Shown here in pieces: positions 8,000 to 15,353 of a stretch of 52,716 nt of DNA (position 1 is the stretch's first letter; every line of letters begins with the position of its first letter). The notes beneath the pieces are model-generated. The model made no database searches. It saw only the letters and a list, made by a program, of their open reading frames with translations, and was not told where the DNA came from. Both the position numbers and the translations under genes were made by a program. Source of the stretch: Planctomycetota bacterium (GTDB lineage: Bacteria > Planctomycetota > UBA1135 > GCA-002686595); the NCBI GenBank assembly GCA_020847695.1, contig JADLBP010000082.1, positions 1-52,716 of the forward strand, in the 5' to 3' direction.

Positions 8000-9247
8000 T
8001 CAACTCCCGCCGAGTTTCCCGACGATGTCCAGGATCGGCAGGAACACGCTGAGCACGACGCCACCGACGATCACGCCCATGAAGCTGATCAGGATCGGCT
8101 CGATCAGGCTGGTCAGCGACTTGATCGCCGCCTTGACCTGCGCGTCGTAGAACTCGGCGATCTTCTCGAGCAGCGCTTCGAGCGCGCCCGTGCGCTCGCC
8201 GATCGCGATCATGCGGACCACCATCGGCGGGAAGACCTTGCTCTTGCCCAAGGGCTCGGAGAGCAACTGACCGTTGCGCACGCTCTCCTTCGAGTCGACG
8301 ACCGCGCGCGTGACCAGACGGTTGCCCGCGGTCTCGGCGACGATGTCGAGCGTGCCCATGATCGGCACGCCGGAGCGGATCAACGTCGCGAAAGTGCGCG
8401 AGAAGCGAGCGAGCGCGACCTTGCGCGCGAGAGGTCCGAACACCGGCGCCTTGAACGCGAGCGTGTCGCCGACCAGGCCGCCGACCTCGGTCTTCATGAA
8501 GATCCAGATCGCGGCGCAGAAGCCGAAGCCGCCGCCGAAGATCGCGATCCAGTTGTTCTTCATCGTCTCGGAGACGCCGAGCACGAACTTGGTCAGCGAC
8601 GGCAGCTCCGCGCCGAGGCCGTCGAAGACCTGGCGGAACGTCGGCACGACACCGAGCATCAGGAAGGCCGTGATGCCGAGCACCAGCACCAACGAGATCA
8701 CCGGGTAGGTCATCGCGGCGCGGATCTCGCGCTTCAGCGTCGCGCTCGACTCGAGGTAGTCCGCGAGGCGCGCGAGGATCACGTCCATCTGACCGGACGC
8801 TTCGCCGGCGCGCACCATCGAGATGTACAGCGGCGAGAACGCCCGCGGGCACTGCTCCATCGCGCTCGACAGATCGGAACCCGAGCGCAGCTCGGTCGCG
8901 ATCTTGACGCAGGTCTTCTTCATGCCCGGCGTCTCGGCTTGCTCGCCGAGCACTTCGATCGACTCGAGCAACGCGAGACCGGAGCTCACCATCGTCGAGA
9001 GCTGGCGCGTGAAGAGGACGAGTTCCTGCTGCGAGGCCTTCGGCCCGCCTTGGAACATCAGCCCGATGCCGCGCTTCGGCTTGCCGTCGGCCGCGGGAGC
9101 CGCGGCACCGCCGACCTGCTCGACCTTGAGCACCACCAAGTTCTGCTTGCGCAGCTCGGCGAGCGCTTGGTTGCGGTCGTCGGCCTGGATCGTGCCCTCG
9201 ACCGTTTGGCCGCTCGACTTCTTCGCTGCGTACTTGAAGGCGTTCAC
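8000..9247 (-). CDS. pilC: type IV pilus inner-membrane platform protein PilC
   Basis: A 415-aa member of the GspF/PilC family. It begins with the typical N-terminal strand FKYAAKKSSGQTVEGTIQADD and contains two copies of the T2SSF domain, about residues 75-200 (FTRQLSTMVSSGLALLESIEVL) and 275-400 (FSRTFATLIRSGVPIMGTLDIV), with three transmembrane segments such as YPVISLVLVLGITAFLMLGVV and the C-terminal LISFMGVIVGGVVLSVFLPI. PilC sits in the cytoplasmic membrane and couples the PilB and PilT motors to pilin assembly and removal. GTG at 9247 is the start, 13 bp after the pilB stop. Confidence 0.93.
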   Translation of the reverse strand: MNAFKYAAKKSSGQTVEGTIQADDRNQALAELRKQNLVVLKVEQVGGAAAPAADGKPKRGIGLMFQGGPKASQQELVLFTRQLSTMVSSGLALLESIEVLGEQAETPGMKKTCVKIATELRSGSDLSSAMEQCPRAFSPLYISMVRAGEASGQMDVILARLADYLESSATLKREIRAAMTYPVISLVLVLGITAFLMLGVVPTFRQVFDGLGAELPSLTKFVLGVSETMKNNWIAIFGGGFGFCAAIWIFMKTEVGGLVGDTLAFKAPVFGPLARKVALARFSRTFATLIRSGVPIMGTLDIVAETAGNRLVTRAVVDSKESVRNGQLLSEPLGKSKVFPPMVVRMIAIGERTGALEALLEKIAEFYDAQVKAAIKSLTSLIEPILISFMGVIVGGVVLSVFLPILDIVGKLGGS

Positions 9248-9260
9248 AGTGCTGGGACTC

Positions 9261-10961
9261 CTACTTGTCGTCGAGCGTCGTGCGCAGGACCTCTTCGAGC
9301 GAGGTCTTGCCGCGAGCCACGTTCAAGAGACCGACGCGCCGCAAGGTCAACATGCCCTCGCGGATCGCGACGTTCTTGATGTCCTGCGCTGATCGACCTT
9401 CGACGACCATGCGCTTTAGCTCCTGATGGAGCGGCAGCGTTTCCAGGATCGCGAAGCGGCCCTTGTAGCCCTCCTTGCAGCGCGGACAGCCGCTGGGCGT
9501 CGGTCCCCACAGTTGCAGACCCGGGAGCTCGCTCTCGAGGAAGCCGACGGAAAGAAGTTCCTTCTCCGGCAGCTCGATCTTCACGCGGCAGGAGGTGCAG
9601 AGCTTGCGCGCGAGGCGCTGAGCGCCGACGCAGAGCAGCGAGCTCGACACCATGAACGGGTCGATGCCCATGTCGACGAGACGCGTGATCGTCGTCGCGG
9701 CGTCGTTCGTGTGCAGCGTCGAGAGCACCAAGTGACCGGTGAGCGCCGCCTTGATCGCGATGTCCGCGGTTTCCTGGTCGCGGATCTCGCCGACGAGCAC
9801 GACGTCCGGGTCCTGGCGCAAAATCGAACGCAGCGCGCCGGCGAACGTCAGACCACGCTTCGGGTTGACCGGCACCTGGTTGATGCCGTCCATGCGGTAC
9901 TCGACCGGATCCTCGACGGTGACGACGTTGATGTCGGGCGTCGCGACCTCCTTGACGCACGAGTACAGCGTCGTCGACTTGCCGGAACCCGTCGGCCCGG
10001 TCAGCAGCAACATCCCGTAAGCCGCGTTGATCGCGTTCTTGATGTCCTCTTGCGCCTTGGCCTCGTAGCCGAGCGAGTCGAGCTTCAAGGCCATGCTCCC
10101 CGTGTCGAGGATCCGCATCACGGCCTTCTCTCCGCCGACCACCGGCAGGATCGACAAACGGAAGTCGATCTTGCGGTTCTCGTAGCGGATCTGGAACTTG
10201 CCGTCCTGCGGCGCGAAGCGCTCGGCGATGTCGAGCGACGACATGATCTTGAGGCGCGAGACCAGCGCGGCGAGCATCGACGTCGGCGGACGCATCGCTT
10301 CGTGCAGCGCGCCGTCGACGCGCAGACGCACGCGCACGGCGGTCTCGCCGGGCTCGATGTGGATGTCGCTCGCGCGCTCCTTGAGCGCCTTCAGCAGGAT
10401 CAGGTTGATCAGCTTGACCGCGGGCGCGTCGTCGCCGGAGACGTTCGACGCGTCGATGATCTCGGTCTGCTCTTCCTGGACCTTCAGCTCGATGTCCGCG
10501 GCGCCGACCTGGCCGAGCAGATCGTCGACCTGCTGCTTGCCCTGGTCGTAGATCGCGTCGGTCGCCTGCTTGATCGCAGCCGGATGCGAGAGCACCGGTC
10601 GCACCTGCAGGCGCGACATGCGCTTCAAATCGTCGAGCAAGAGCACGTCGAACGGGTCCGCGATCGCGACGGTCAGGATGTGGCCGTTCTTCGCGATCGG
10701 GAGCACGCCGTTCTCGGTGCAGATCTCCTGGGTCAAGCACTCGAGCGCCGCGGGGTCGGGCTTCACGCGCGTCAGGTCGATCGGCGGAATGCCCGCGGCG
10801 GTCGCGAGCGTCTCGAGCAGCTTGGCCTCGGTCAGGAGGCCTTGCTGCAAGAGCGTCGCGACCGGCTGCGCGCCTTTCTCGCGCGCTGCGGCCCAGTCCT
10901 CGTCGGTGACGAGGCCGGCGTCCACCAGGAGTCGCCGGATCTTGCCCGAGATGCGGACCAT
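9261..10961 (-). CDS. pilB: type IV pilus extension ATPase PilB (GspE family)
   Basis: A 566-aa secretion ATPase. Residues about 1-150 form the MshEN/GspE N-terminal domain (LLVDAGLVTDEDWAAA; NGVLPIAKNGHILTVAIADP). The ATPase core has Walker A GPTGSGKSTT, the Asp box TVEDPVEYR, Walker B PDVVLVGEIRDQETA and the His box STLHTNDA. A tetracysteine zinc site is present (CTSC then CPRC, about 35 residues apart), typical of PilB/GspE rather than PilT. It powers pilus extension as a cytoplasmic hexamer. It sits 16 bp after pilT and 13 bp before pilC, an obvious operon. The regular GspE N-terminal domain means a bifunctional T2SS/T4P role cannot be excluded. Confidence 0.94.
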   Translation of the reverse strand: MVRISGKIRRLLVDAGLVTDEDWAAAREKGAQPVATLLQQGLLTEAKLLETLATAAGIPPIDLTRVKPDPAALECLTQEICTENGVLPIAKNGHILTVAIADPFDVLLLDDLKRMSRLQVRPVLSHPAAIKQATDAIYDQGKQQVDDLLGQVGAADIELKVQEEQTEIIDASNVSGDDAPAVKLINLILLKALKERASDIHIEPGETAVRVRLRVDGALHEAMRPPTSMLAALVSRLKIMSSLDIAERFAPQDGKFQIRYENRKIDFRLSILPVVGGEKAVMRILDTGSMALKLDSLGYEAKAQEDIKNAINAAYGMLLLTGPTGSGKSTTLYSCVKEVATPDINVVTVEDPVEYRMDGINQVPVNPKRGLTFAGALRSILRQDPDVVLVGEIRDQETADIAIKAALTGHLVLSTLHTNDAATTITRLVDMGIDPFMVSSSLLCVGAQRLARKLCTSCRVKIELPEKELLSVGFLESELPGLQLWGPTPSGCPRCKEGYKGRFAILETLPLHQELKRMVVEGRSAQDIKNVAIREGMLTLRRVGLLNVARGKTSLEEVLRTTLDDK

Positions 10962-10977
10962 GTCGCTGGTCCGCCGT

Positions 10978-12042
10978 TCAGGCCGCTCGGATCAGGGTGC
11001 GGAGTTCCGACGGGTCGCTGAGAGCTCGATCGGCGTCCTCGATGCGGACGCGACCGGACTTCACCAGGTCGGCGAGCGCCTGCGCCATCGTCCGCATGCC
11101 GAGGCGACCGCCGGTCTGGATGTGCGAGTACATCTGGTGCGACTTGCCCTCGCGGATGAGCGCTCGGATCGCGGGCGTCGCGATCATCGTCTCCATCGCG
11201 AGCGCGCGGCCGCGGCCGGTCGCGAGCGGCATCAGCTGCTGGCTGAACACCGCTTCGAGCGTGAACGAGAGCTGCGTGCGCACTTGTTGCTGCTGGTGCG
11301 GCGGGAACACGTCGACGATACGGTTGATCGTCTGGACGCAGTCCGACGTGTGCAGCGTGGCGAACGTCAGGTGACCGGTTTCGGCGAGCGTCAGCGCGGC
11401 CTCGATCGTCTCGTGGTCGCGCAACTCGCCGACGAGGATGACGTCGGGGTCCTGGCGCAGCACGCTGCGCAGCGCGCGCGCGAACGTGTGCGTGTCGCCG
11501 CCGACCTCCCGCTGGGTCACCATGCACGAACGGTGCTGGTGCGTGAACTCGATCGGGTCTTCGATCGTGACGATGTGACCCTGGTGCGAGTTGTTGATGT
11601 GGCCGATCATCGACGCGAGCGACGTCGACTTGCCCGAACCCGTCGCGCCGGTGACGAGCACGAGACCCGCGCGCAACGCGCAGATGCGCTCGCAAACCGC
11701 CTTCGGCAGCCCGAGCTGCTCGAACGTCGCGATCTTGGTCGGGATCAACCGCATCACGGCCGCGGGCGCGCCCTGCTGGTGGAAGACGTTGGCGCGGAAA
11801 CGACCCTGCCCCTGCAGGCCGAACGAACAGTCGAGCTCGAGCTCTCGATCGAGCTTCGCGATCTGCTCCGACGTCAGGACGCTGGTCGAGAGACGCCGCG
11901 TGTCCTCGGGCGTCAGCGGCGGGCAATCGACCGGCAGCAGCACCCCGTCGACGCGGATCCGCGGCGGGGAGTTGACGCTGAGGTGGAGGTCCGAGCCGCC
12001 CTGGCGCACCAGGAGCGACAGGAGTTCTTCCATCGTGATCAT
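10978..12042 (-). CDS. pilT: type IV pilus retraction ATPase PilT
   Basis: A 354-aa PilT. Landmarks are the N-terminal LLVRQGGSDLHLSVNSPPRIRVDG, Walker A GATGSGKSTS, Asp box TIEDPIEFTH, Walker B PDVILVGELRDHET, His box ATLHTSD, and the C-terminal retraction motif AIRALIREGK, which corresponds to the AIRNLIRE box needed for pilus retraction in known PilT proteins. Length is standard. The start ATG at 12042 follows GAGGAAA. It is the first gene of a pilT-pilB-pilC unit that diverges from a pseudopilin gene at 12245. Confidence 0.95.
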   Translation of the reverse strand: MITMEELLSLLVRQGGSDLHLSVNSPPRIRVDGVLLPVDCPPLTPEDTRRLSTSVLTSEQIAKLDRELELDCSFGLQGQGRFRANVFHQQGAPAAVMRLIPTKIATFEQLGLPKAVCERICALRAGLVLVTGATGSGKSTSLASMIGHINNSHQGHIVTIEDPIEFTHQHRSCMVTQREVGGDTHTFARALRSVLRQDPDVILVGELRDHETIEAALTLAETGHLTFATLHTSDCVQTINRIVDVFPPHQQQQVRTQLSFTLEAVFSQQLMPLATGRGRALAMETMIATPAIRALIREGKSHQMYSHIQTGGRLGMRTMAQALADLVKSGRVRIEDADRALSDPSELRTLIRAA

Positions 12043-12244
12043 CTAGGGGGTTTCCTCGAGGCAGAAGAGAGGTCGTGCATCGACCGCGAGGAACGCGCGA
12101 CTGAAGCGCCCTTCCGTTCCGACCCTCCCGGATCCGTGGATTTCTCCACAAGCTCGGCGCTCCCGTCGGCCGATGCAGGCGGGACCCCCTCGGACCCTTT
12201 TGGGACCCGCTCGGCCGCCCCGTTCCACAGACCCCTCGTCTCCC

Positions 12245-12823
12245 ATGCGCAGACCCTCCACGCTTCGCCGCGCCTCGCGCGCGCTCGGCTTCTCCCTGCT
12301 CGAGATCGTGATCGCGGTCGCCCTGCTCGCGACGCTCGCCGCCGTGGTCGCGATGCGCTCCGGCACCGCGATCGACAAGGGCAAGGTCGCTTCGGTGATC
12401 CAGACCGCCGACACGCTCAAGACCGCGTGCATCGCGTACTACACCGACACCGGTCAGTACGCGTGGGAGTACTCCGGCTACACGGCGACCAATCGAAAGC
12501 TTTCCGCGACGCAGACGATCACGGGCTGGGGCGGCCCGTACATCGAGGCACCGCTGACGTCGGGCAACAACCCGTGGGGCGGAACGATCCACGTCTACAA
12601 CACCTCCGCCACCGCGGGGCAATCGGGCTTCGACATCGACGGCGACAGCACCGTCGACGTGACGACGCGCTCGAACATGCTCTACCTGAGCAACGTGCCC
12701 GCGTCCGCGGCAGAGGCGGTCGACCGCGCGTACGACAAGGGCGCCGCGGGCAGCTGGCCGCTGACCGGCCGCGTGACGTACACGACGTCGGGCGGCGTGC
12801 TGCGCATCCTGCTCCAGTACTAG
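12245..12823 (+). CDS. type IV pilin-like / GspG-like pseudopilin
   Basis: A 192-aa protein with leader ...RASRALG followed by FSLLEIVIAVALLATLAAVV: Gly -1, Phe +1, Glu +5, then a hydrophobic helix, so a PilD substrate. The body has features of the GspG/major pseudopilin fold: helix with VIQTADTLKTACIAYYTDTGQY, then WGGPYIEAPL and NPWGGTIHVY, which match the GspG layout 'GWGxPY...DPWGxxY'. It also has an acidic FDIDGDSTVD loop that could bind calcium as GspG does. It is divergent from pilT and followed by a strong hairpin. It may be a minor pilin or the pseudopilin of a type II-like system. Confidence 0.85.
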   Translation: MRRPSTLRRASRALGFSLLEIVIAVALLATLAAVVAMRSGTAIDKGKVASVIQTADTLKTACIAYYTDTGQYAWEYSGYTATNRKLSATQTITGWGGPYIEAPLTSGNNPWGGTIHVYNTSATAGQSGFDIDGDSTVDVTTRSNMLYLSNVPASAAEAVDRAYDKGAAGSWPLTGRVTYTTSGGVLRILLQY

Positions 12824-12856
12824 GCGCGAGCCACGAGAGCGAGCGCGAACCCACAC

Positions 12857-12900
12857 GACGCGCGTTCCGCCCCTCCGGCGGAGCGCGCGTCGCTTCCTTT
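12857..12900 (+). terminator. terminator after the pseudopilin
   Basis: A 15-bp stem with one G-U pair and a 5-nt CCTCC loop (12857-12891) is followed by GCTTCCTTT. It lies 34 nt after the pseudopilin stop and could also end the convergent acyltransferase/aminotransferase transcript. Confidence 0.7.
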
Positions 12901-12911
12901 CGGGCGTCGTT

Positions 12912-12945
12912 CCGCTGTGCGCGCCGTACCGCTGTGCGCGCCGTC
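12912..12945. repeat. two tandem 17-bp copies
   Basis: The unit CCGCTGTGCGCGCCGTA is followed directly by a second copy differing only in the last base. It lies between the terminator hairpin and the stop of the gene at 12962. Role unknown; it may be a replication-slippage product. Confidence 0.7.
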
Positions 12946-12961
12946 CACCCGCGGGCGTCGG

Positions 12962-14569
12962 TCAACTGCGGGCACGAGCGCCGCGCTCCAGCGCGCGGCG
13001 CAACGCTTCGCCGAGCCGCGCGAGCTCGTCGGCGTCGTGCTCGCCGAAGAGGCAGAGCTGCACCCAGCCGCGTTCTCGCAGGTACGCGCTGCGCCACGAC
13101 ACCCACACGCCTTCGCGAGCCAGGCGGAGCGCGATCGTCTCCGCGCGCGCCCCGAGCGCGAGAGTCACGACTCCGGGTGAAGCGCGCTCCGTCGGGACCA
13201 GCGGCGCGAGACCGAGCTCCGCGAGCCGTCCGCAGAGCTCGCGCGCGAGCGCGACGCGCCGCTCGAACGTGTCGCTCGCGAACGCGCGTCGCCACGAGCT
13301 CGCCAGCGCGCGCACGAGGTTCGACGAATGCGTGAACGGCACGCCGTCGTGGCTCGCCCACGCGCGCAGATCGAGGTAGCGCGGCAACGGACGCGTCGCG
13401 GGCCCGAGCTCCGCGCGGTGGAACACCAGCGCGAGCCCCGGGTACGACGCGAGGCCCTTGCCCGAAGTGCACGTCGCGAGCTCTACGCCCGCGAGGTCGA
13501 CCGGCACGACGCCGATCGAGCTCGTCGCGTCGAGCGCGAGCGCGATCCGCGCCGCCGCGGCGACCCGTTTCAGCGCCGCGAGGTCGTGCAGCGCGCCGGT
13601 CGAGGTCTCGCAGTGCACCGCCCAGAGCGCGTCGGCGCGCGCGGCGCGGCGCGTGAGCTCGTCGAGCTCGAGCTCGCTCCCCCACGGCACCGCGTACTCG
13701 TCGACCTCGAGCCCCGCGCGGCGCGCATGGTCGACCAGTCGCGCGCCGAATTCGCCGTCGACCGGGATCAGCACCCGCCGCGCGCGCCCGGCGAGCTCCG
13801 CGGCGACGACGTCGTTCGCGAGCGTGCCCGAGCCGACCAACACCTCGACCGCCTCCGCTCCGAGCGCACGCGAGAGGTCGCGACGCAGCTCGCGGAGCTC
13901 GGAGAGGAACGCGGCGTCGCGGTGCGAGATCGGTGCGCTCGCGAACACGCTGCGCGTCTCCGCGGCGATCGGCACCGGACCCGGCAGGAGGTTCAGCGGC
14001 TCGCGCTCGCCGAGCGCGGCCGAGAGCGAAGGCGAGAGGCGCTCCCAGAAGCGGCCGACGTCGAGCTCCATCGGCTGGAAGTACGCGCCCTCCGCGCCGA
14101 CCAACGGGCCGAACGCGCGGAAGCCCATCCGCTGGTAGAGCGCGACTTGCCGCGTCGTCCCGGAGATCAATGCTTGGTCGAACCCGAGCTCGCGCACGCG
14201 CGCGACCAACGCAGCGAGGAACTCCGGCACGAACGCCGTGCGCCGCAGCCTCGGGATCACCGTCCACAAGCGGACCTCGCACGGCCGCCGGCGCGGATCG
14301 AGATGGCGATCGAGGTCGGGGAGCTTCTGATCGAGGGAGAACGGACGTCGGCCGCGGATCGCGGCCATGCCGAGCAGCTCGCGCCGCGCCACGTCGACGC
14401 CGATCAGGTACTCGTTCTCCTCGTGGAAGCGGTCGACCAGCCGACGCTCCGCGTTCGCCGCGTGCTGAGGGATCTCCTCGACGAACGCCGCGTAGTTGAG
14501 CCGATGCAACGCCTCGAACTCCCACGCTTCGTCGGGGCGCTTGAAGGTCCACGCGCGCGCGTCGTTCAC
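12962..14569 (-). CDS. fusion of a FeeM/autoinducer-synthase-like acyltransferase and a class V aminotransferase
   Basis: A 535-aa two-domain protein. Residues about 1-190 look like a GNAT-fold acyltransferase of the N-acyl amino acid synthase/exosortase-associated type (LNYAAFVEEIPQH; LVDRFHEENEYLIG; YQRMGFRAFG). Residues about 200-530 are a fold type I PLP enzyme of class V: LLPGPVPI at the start, SGTLANDVV, PLP-binding Asp in LALDATSSIGVVPVD and Schiff-base Lys in TSGKGLASYPG. The GTG start at 14569 overlaps the plsY stop by 4 bp (GTGA), giving coupling. The enzyme could make and acylate an amino compound; the neighbouring lipid acyltransferase supports an aminolipid or acyl-amino-acid product. 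Substrates are unknown. The closest class V relatives are alanine/serine-glyoxylate and 2-aminoethylphosphonate transaminases. Confidence 0.8.
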   Translation of the reverse strand: MNDARAWTFKRPDEAWEFEALHRLNYAAFVEEIPQHAANAERRLVDRFHEENEYLIGVDVARRELLGMAAIRGRRPFSLDQKLPDLDRHLDPRRRPCEVRLWTVIPRLRRTAFVPEFLAALVARVRELGFDQALISGTTRQVALYQRMGFRAFGPLVGAEGAYFQPMELDVGRFWERLSPSLSAALGEREPLNLLPGPVPIAAETRSVFASAPISHRDAAFLSELRELRRDLSRALGAEAVEVLVGSGTLANDVVAAELAGRARRVLIPVDGEFGARLVDHARRAGLEVDEYAVPWGSELELDELTRRAARADALWAVHCETSTGALHDLAALKRVAAAARIALALDATSSIGVVPVDLAGVELATCTSGKGLASYPGLALVFHRAELGPATRPLPRYLDLRAWASHDGVPFTHSSNLVRALASSWRRAFASDTFERRVALARELCGRLAELGLAPLVPTERASPGVVTLALGARAETIALRLAREGVWVSWRSAYLRERGWVQLCLFGEHDADELARLGEALRRALERGARARS

Positions 14570-15153
14570 GGCGCCGTCCCTCCGACGCCGCGCTCGCGCG
14601 CGACGTCGTTGCGGTGAGCGAACAGCACCAACCCCGAGAGCAGCGCTTGCGCCCAGCTCTCCACGCCCGGACCTCGCCACGCGAACGCGATGCACGGATA
14701 CGCCGCGAAGCCCACGAGCCCGCCGCGCTTGGAGTCGCGGAGCACCGCGCTCGCGAGCGCGAGCACTCCGAGCGCGAACCCAGCGACCGCTGGATCGAGC
14801 GCGATCAACGCGCCACCCGCGATCGCGGCTCCCTTGCCGCCGCGGAACCCGAGCTGCGGCGGCCACACGTGCCCGCACGTCGCGCACGCGGCGGCGAGCG
14901 CCCCGTGCGCGGGCTCGAGCCCGAGCGCGCGCGCCGCGAGCACGGTCGCGACGCCCTTCGCGAGATCGATCAGCGCGACCGCGACGCCGCCTGACTTGCC
15001 GAGCACGGTCGCGGCGTTGCGCGCGCCCAGCGTGCCGCTGCCGTGCGCGCGCAAGTCCGCGCCGGTGCGCCAACGCACGAGGTAGTACGCGGTGACGAGC
15101 GCTCCCGCGGCGTAGCTCGCGAGGCACAGGACGACGAAGCGGCCGGAAGGCAT
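14566..15153 (-). CDS. plsY: glycerol-3-phosphate acyltransferase PlsY (divergent)
   Basis: A 195-aa polytopic membrane protein. The three PlsY motifs can be traced: HGSGTLGARNAATVLG (normally SGNxGATN, so altered), GHVWPPQLGFRGGKGAA (GHxFPxxLxFxGGKG, well kept) and the C-terminal AHRND (HRxN). DLAKG after the first motif is also typical. PlsY transfers acyl groups from acyl-phosphate to sn-glycerol-3-phosphate at the membrane to begin phospholipid synthesis. The changes in motif 1 leave open that this copy acts on another acceptor, especially since its stop codon overlaps the start of an acyltransferase/aminotransferase fusion. Confidence 0.85.
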   Translation of the reverse strand: MPSGRFVVLCLASYAAGALVTAYYLVRWRTGADLRAHGSGTLGARNAATVLGKSGGVAVALIDLAKGVATVLAARALGLEPAHGALAAACATCGHVWPPQLGFRGGKGAAIAGGALIALDPAVAGFALGVLALASAVLRDSKRGGLVGFAAYPCIAFAWRGPGVESWAQALLSGLVLFAHRNDVARERGVGGTAP

Positions 15154-15309
15154 GGCCGTGAGGCGTCGAGCCTAGCGCAACGCCGCCGGTCGTGCGCGTC
15201 GAGTTGGGTAAGGTCGCCCCCGGCGCCAGCCGGAGTCTCGCGGGGTCGGGCGCCTAGCCGGCGAATGCGCGCCGGGGGACGGGCGCTCGAGGGTGTCCTG
15301 CGAGCACCC

Positions 15310-15346
15310 GCGCCCAGCGCGCGCGGCGAAAGCGCGTGCCGGGCGC
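15310..15346 (-). terminator. hairpin after the EF-G-like gene
   Basis: A 15-bp stem with one mismatch and one G-U pair, loop TTTCGCC, starts 8 nt after the stop at 15354. No U-tract follows, so this may be a stabilising hairpin or a weak terminator before plsY. Confidence 0.5.
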
Positions 15347-15353
15347 TCCCGGA

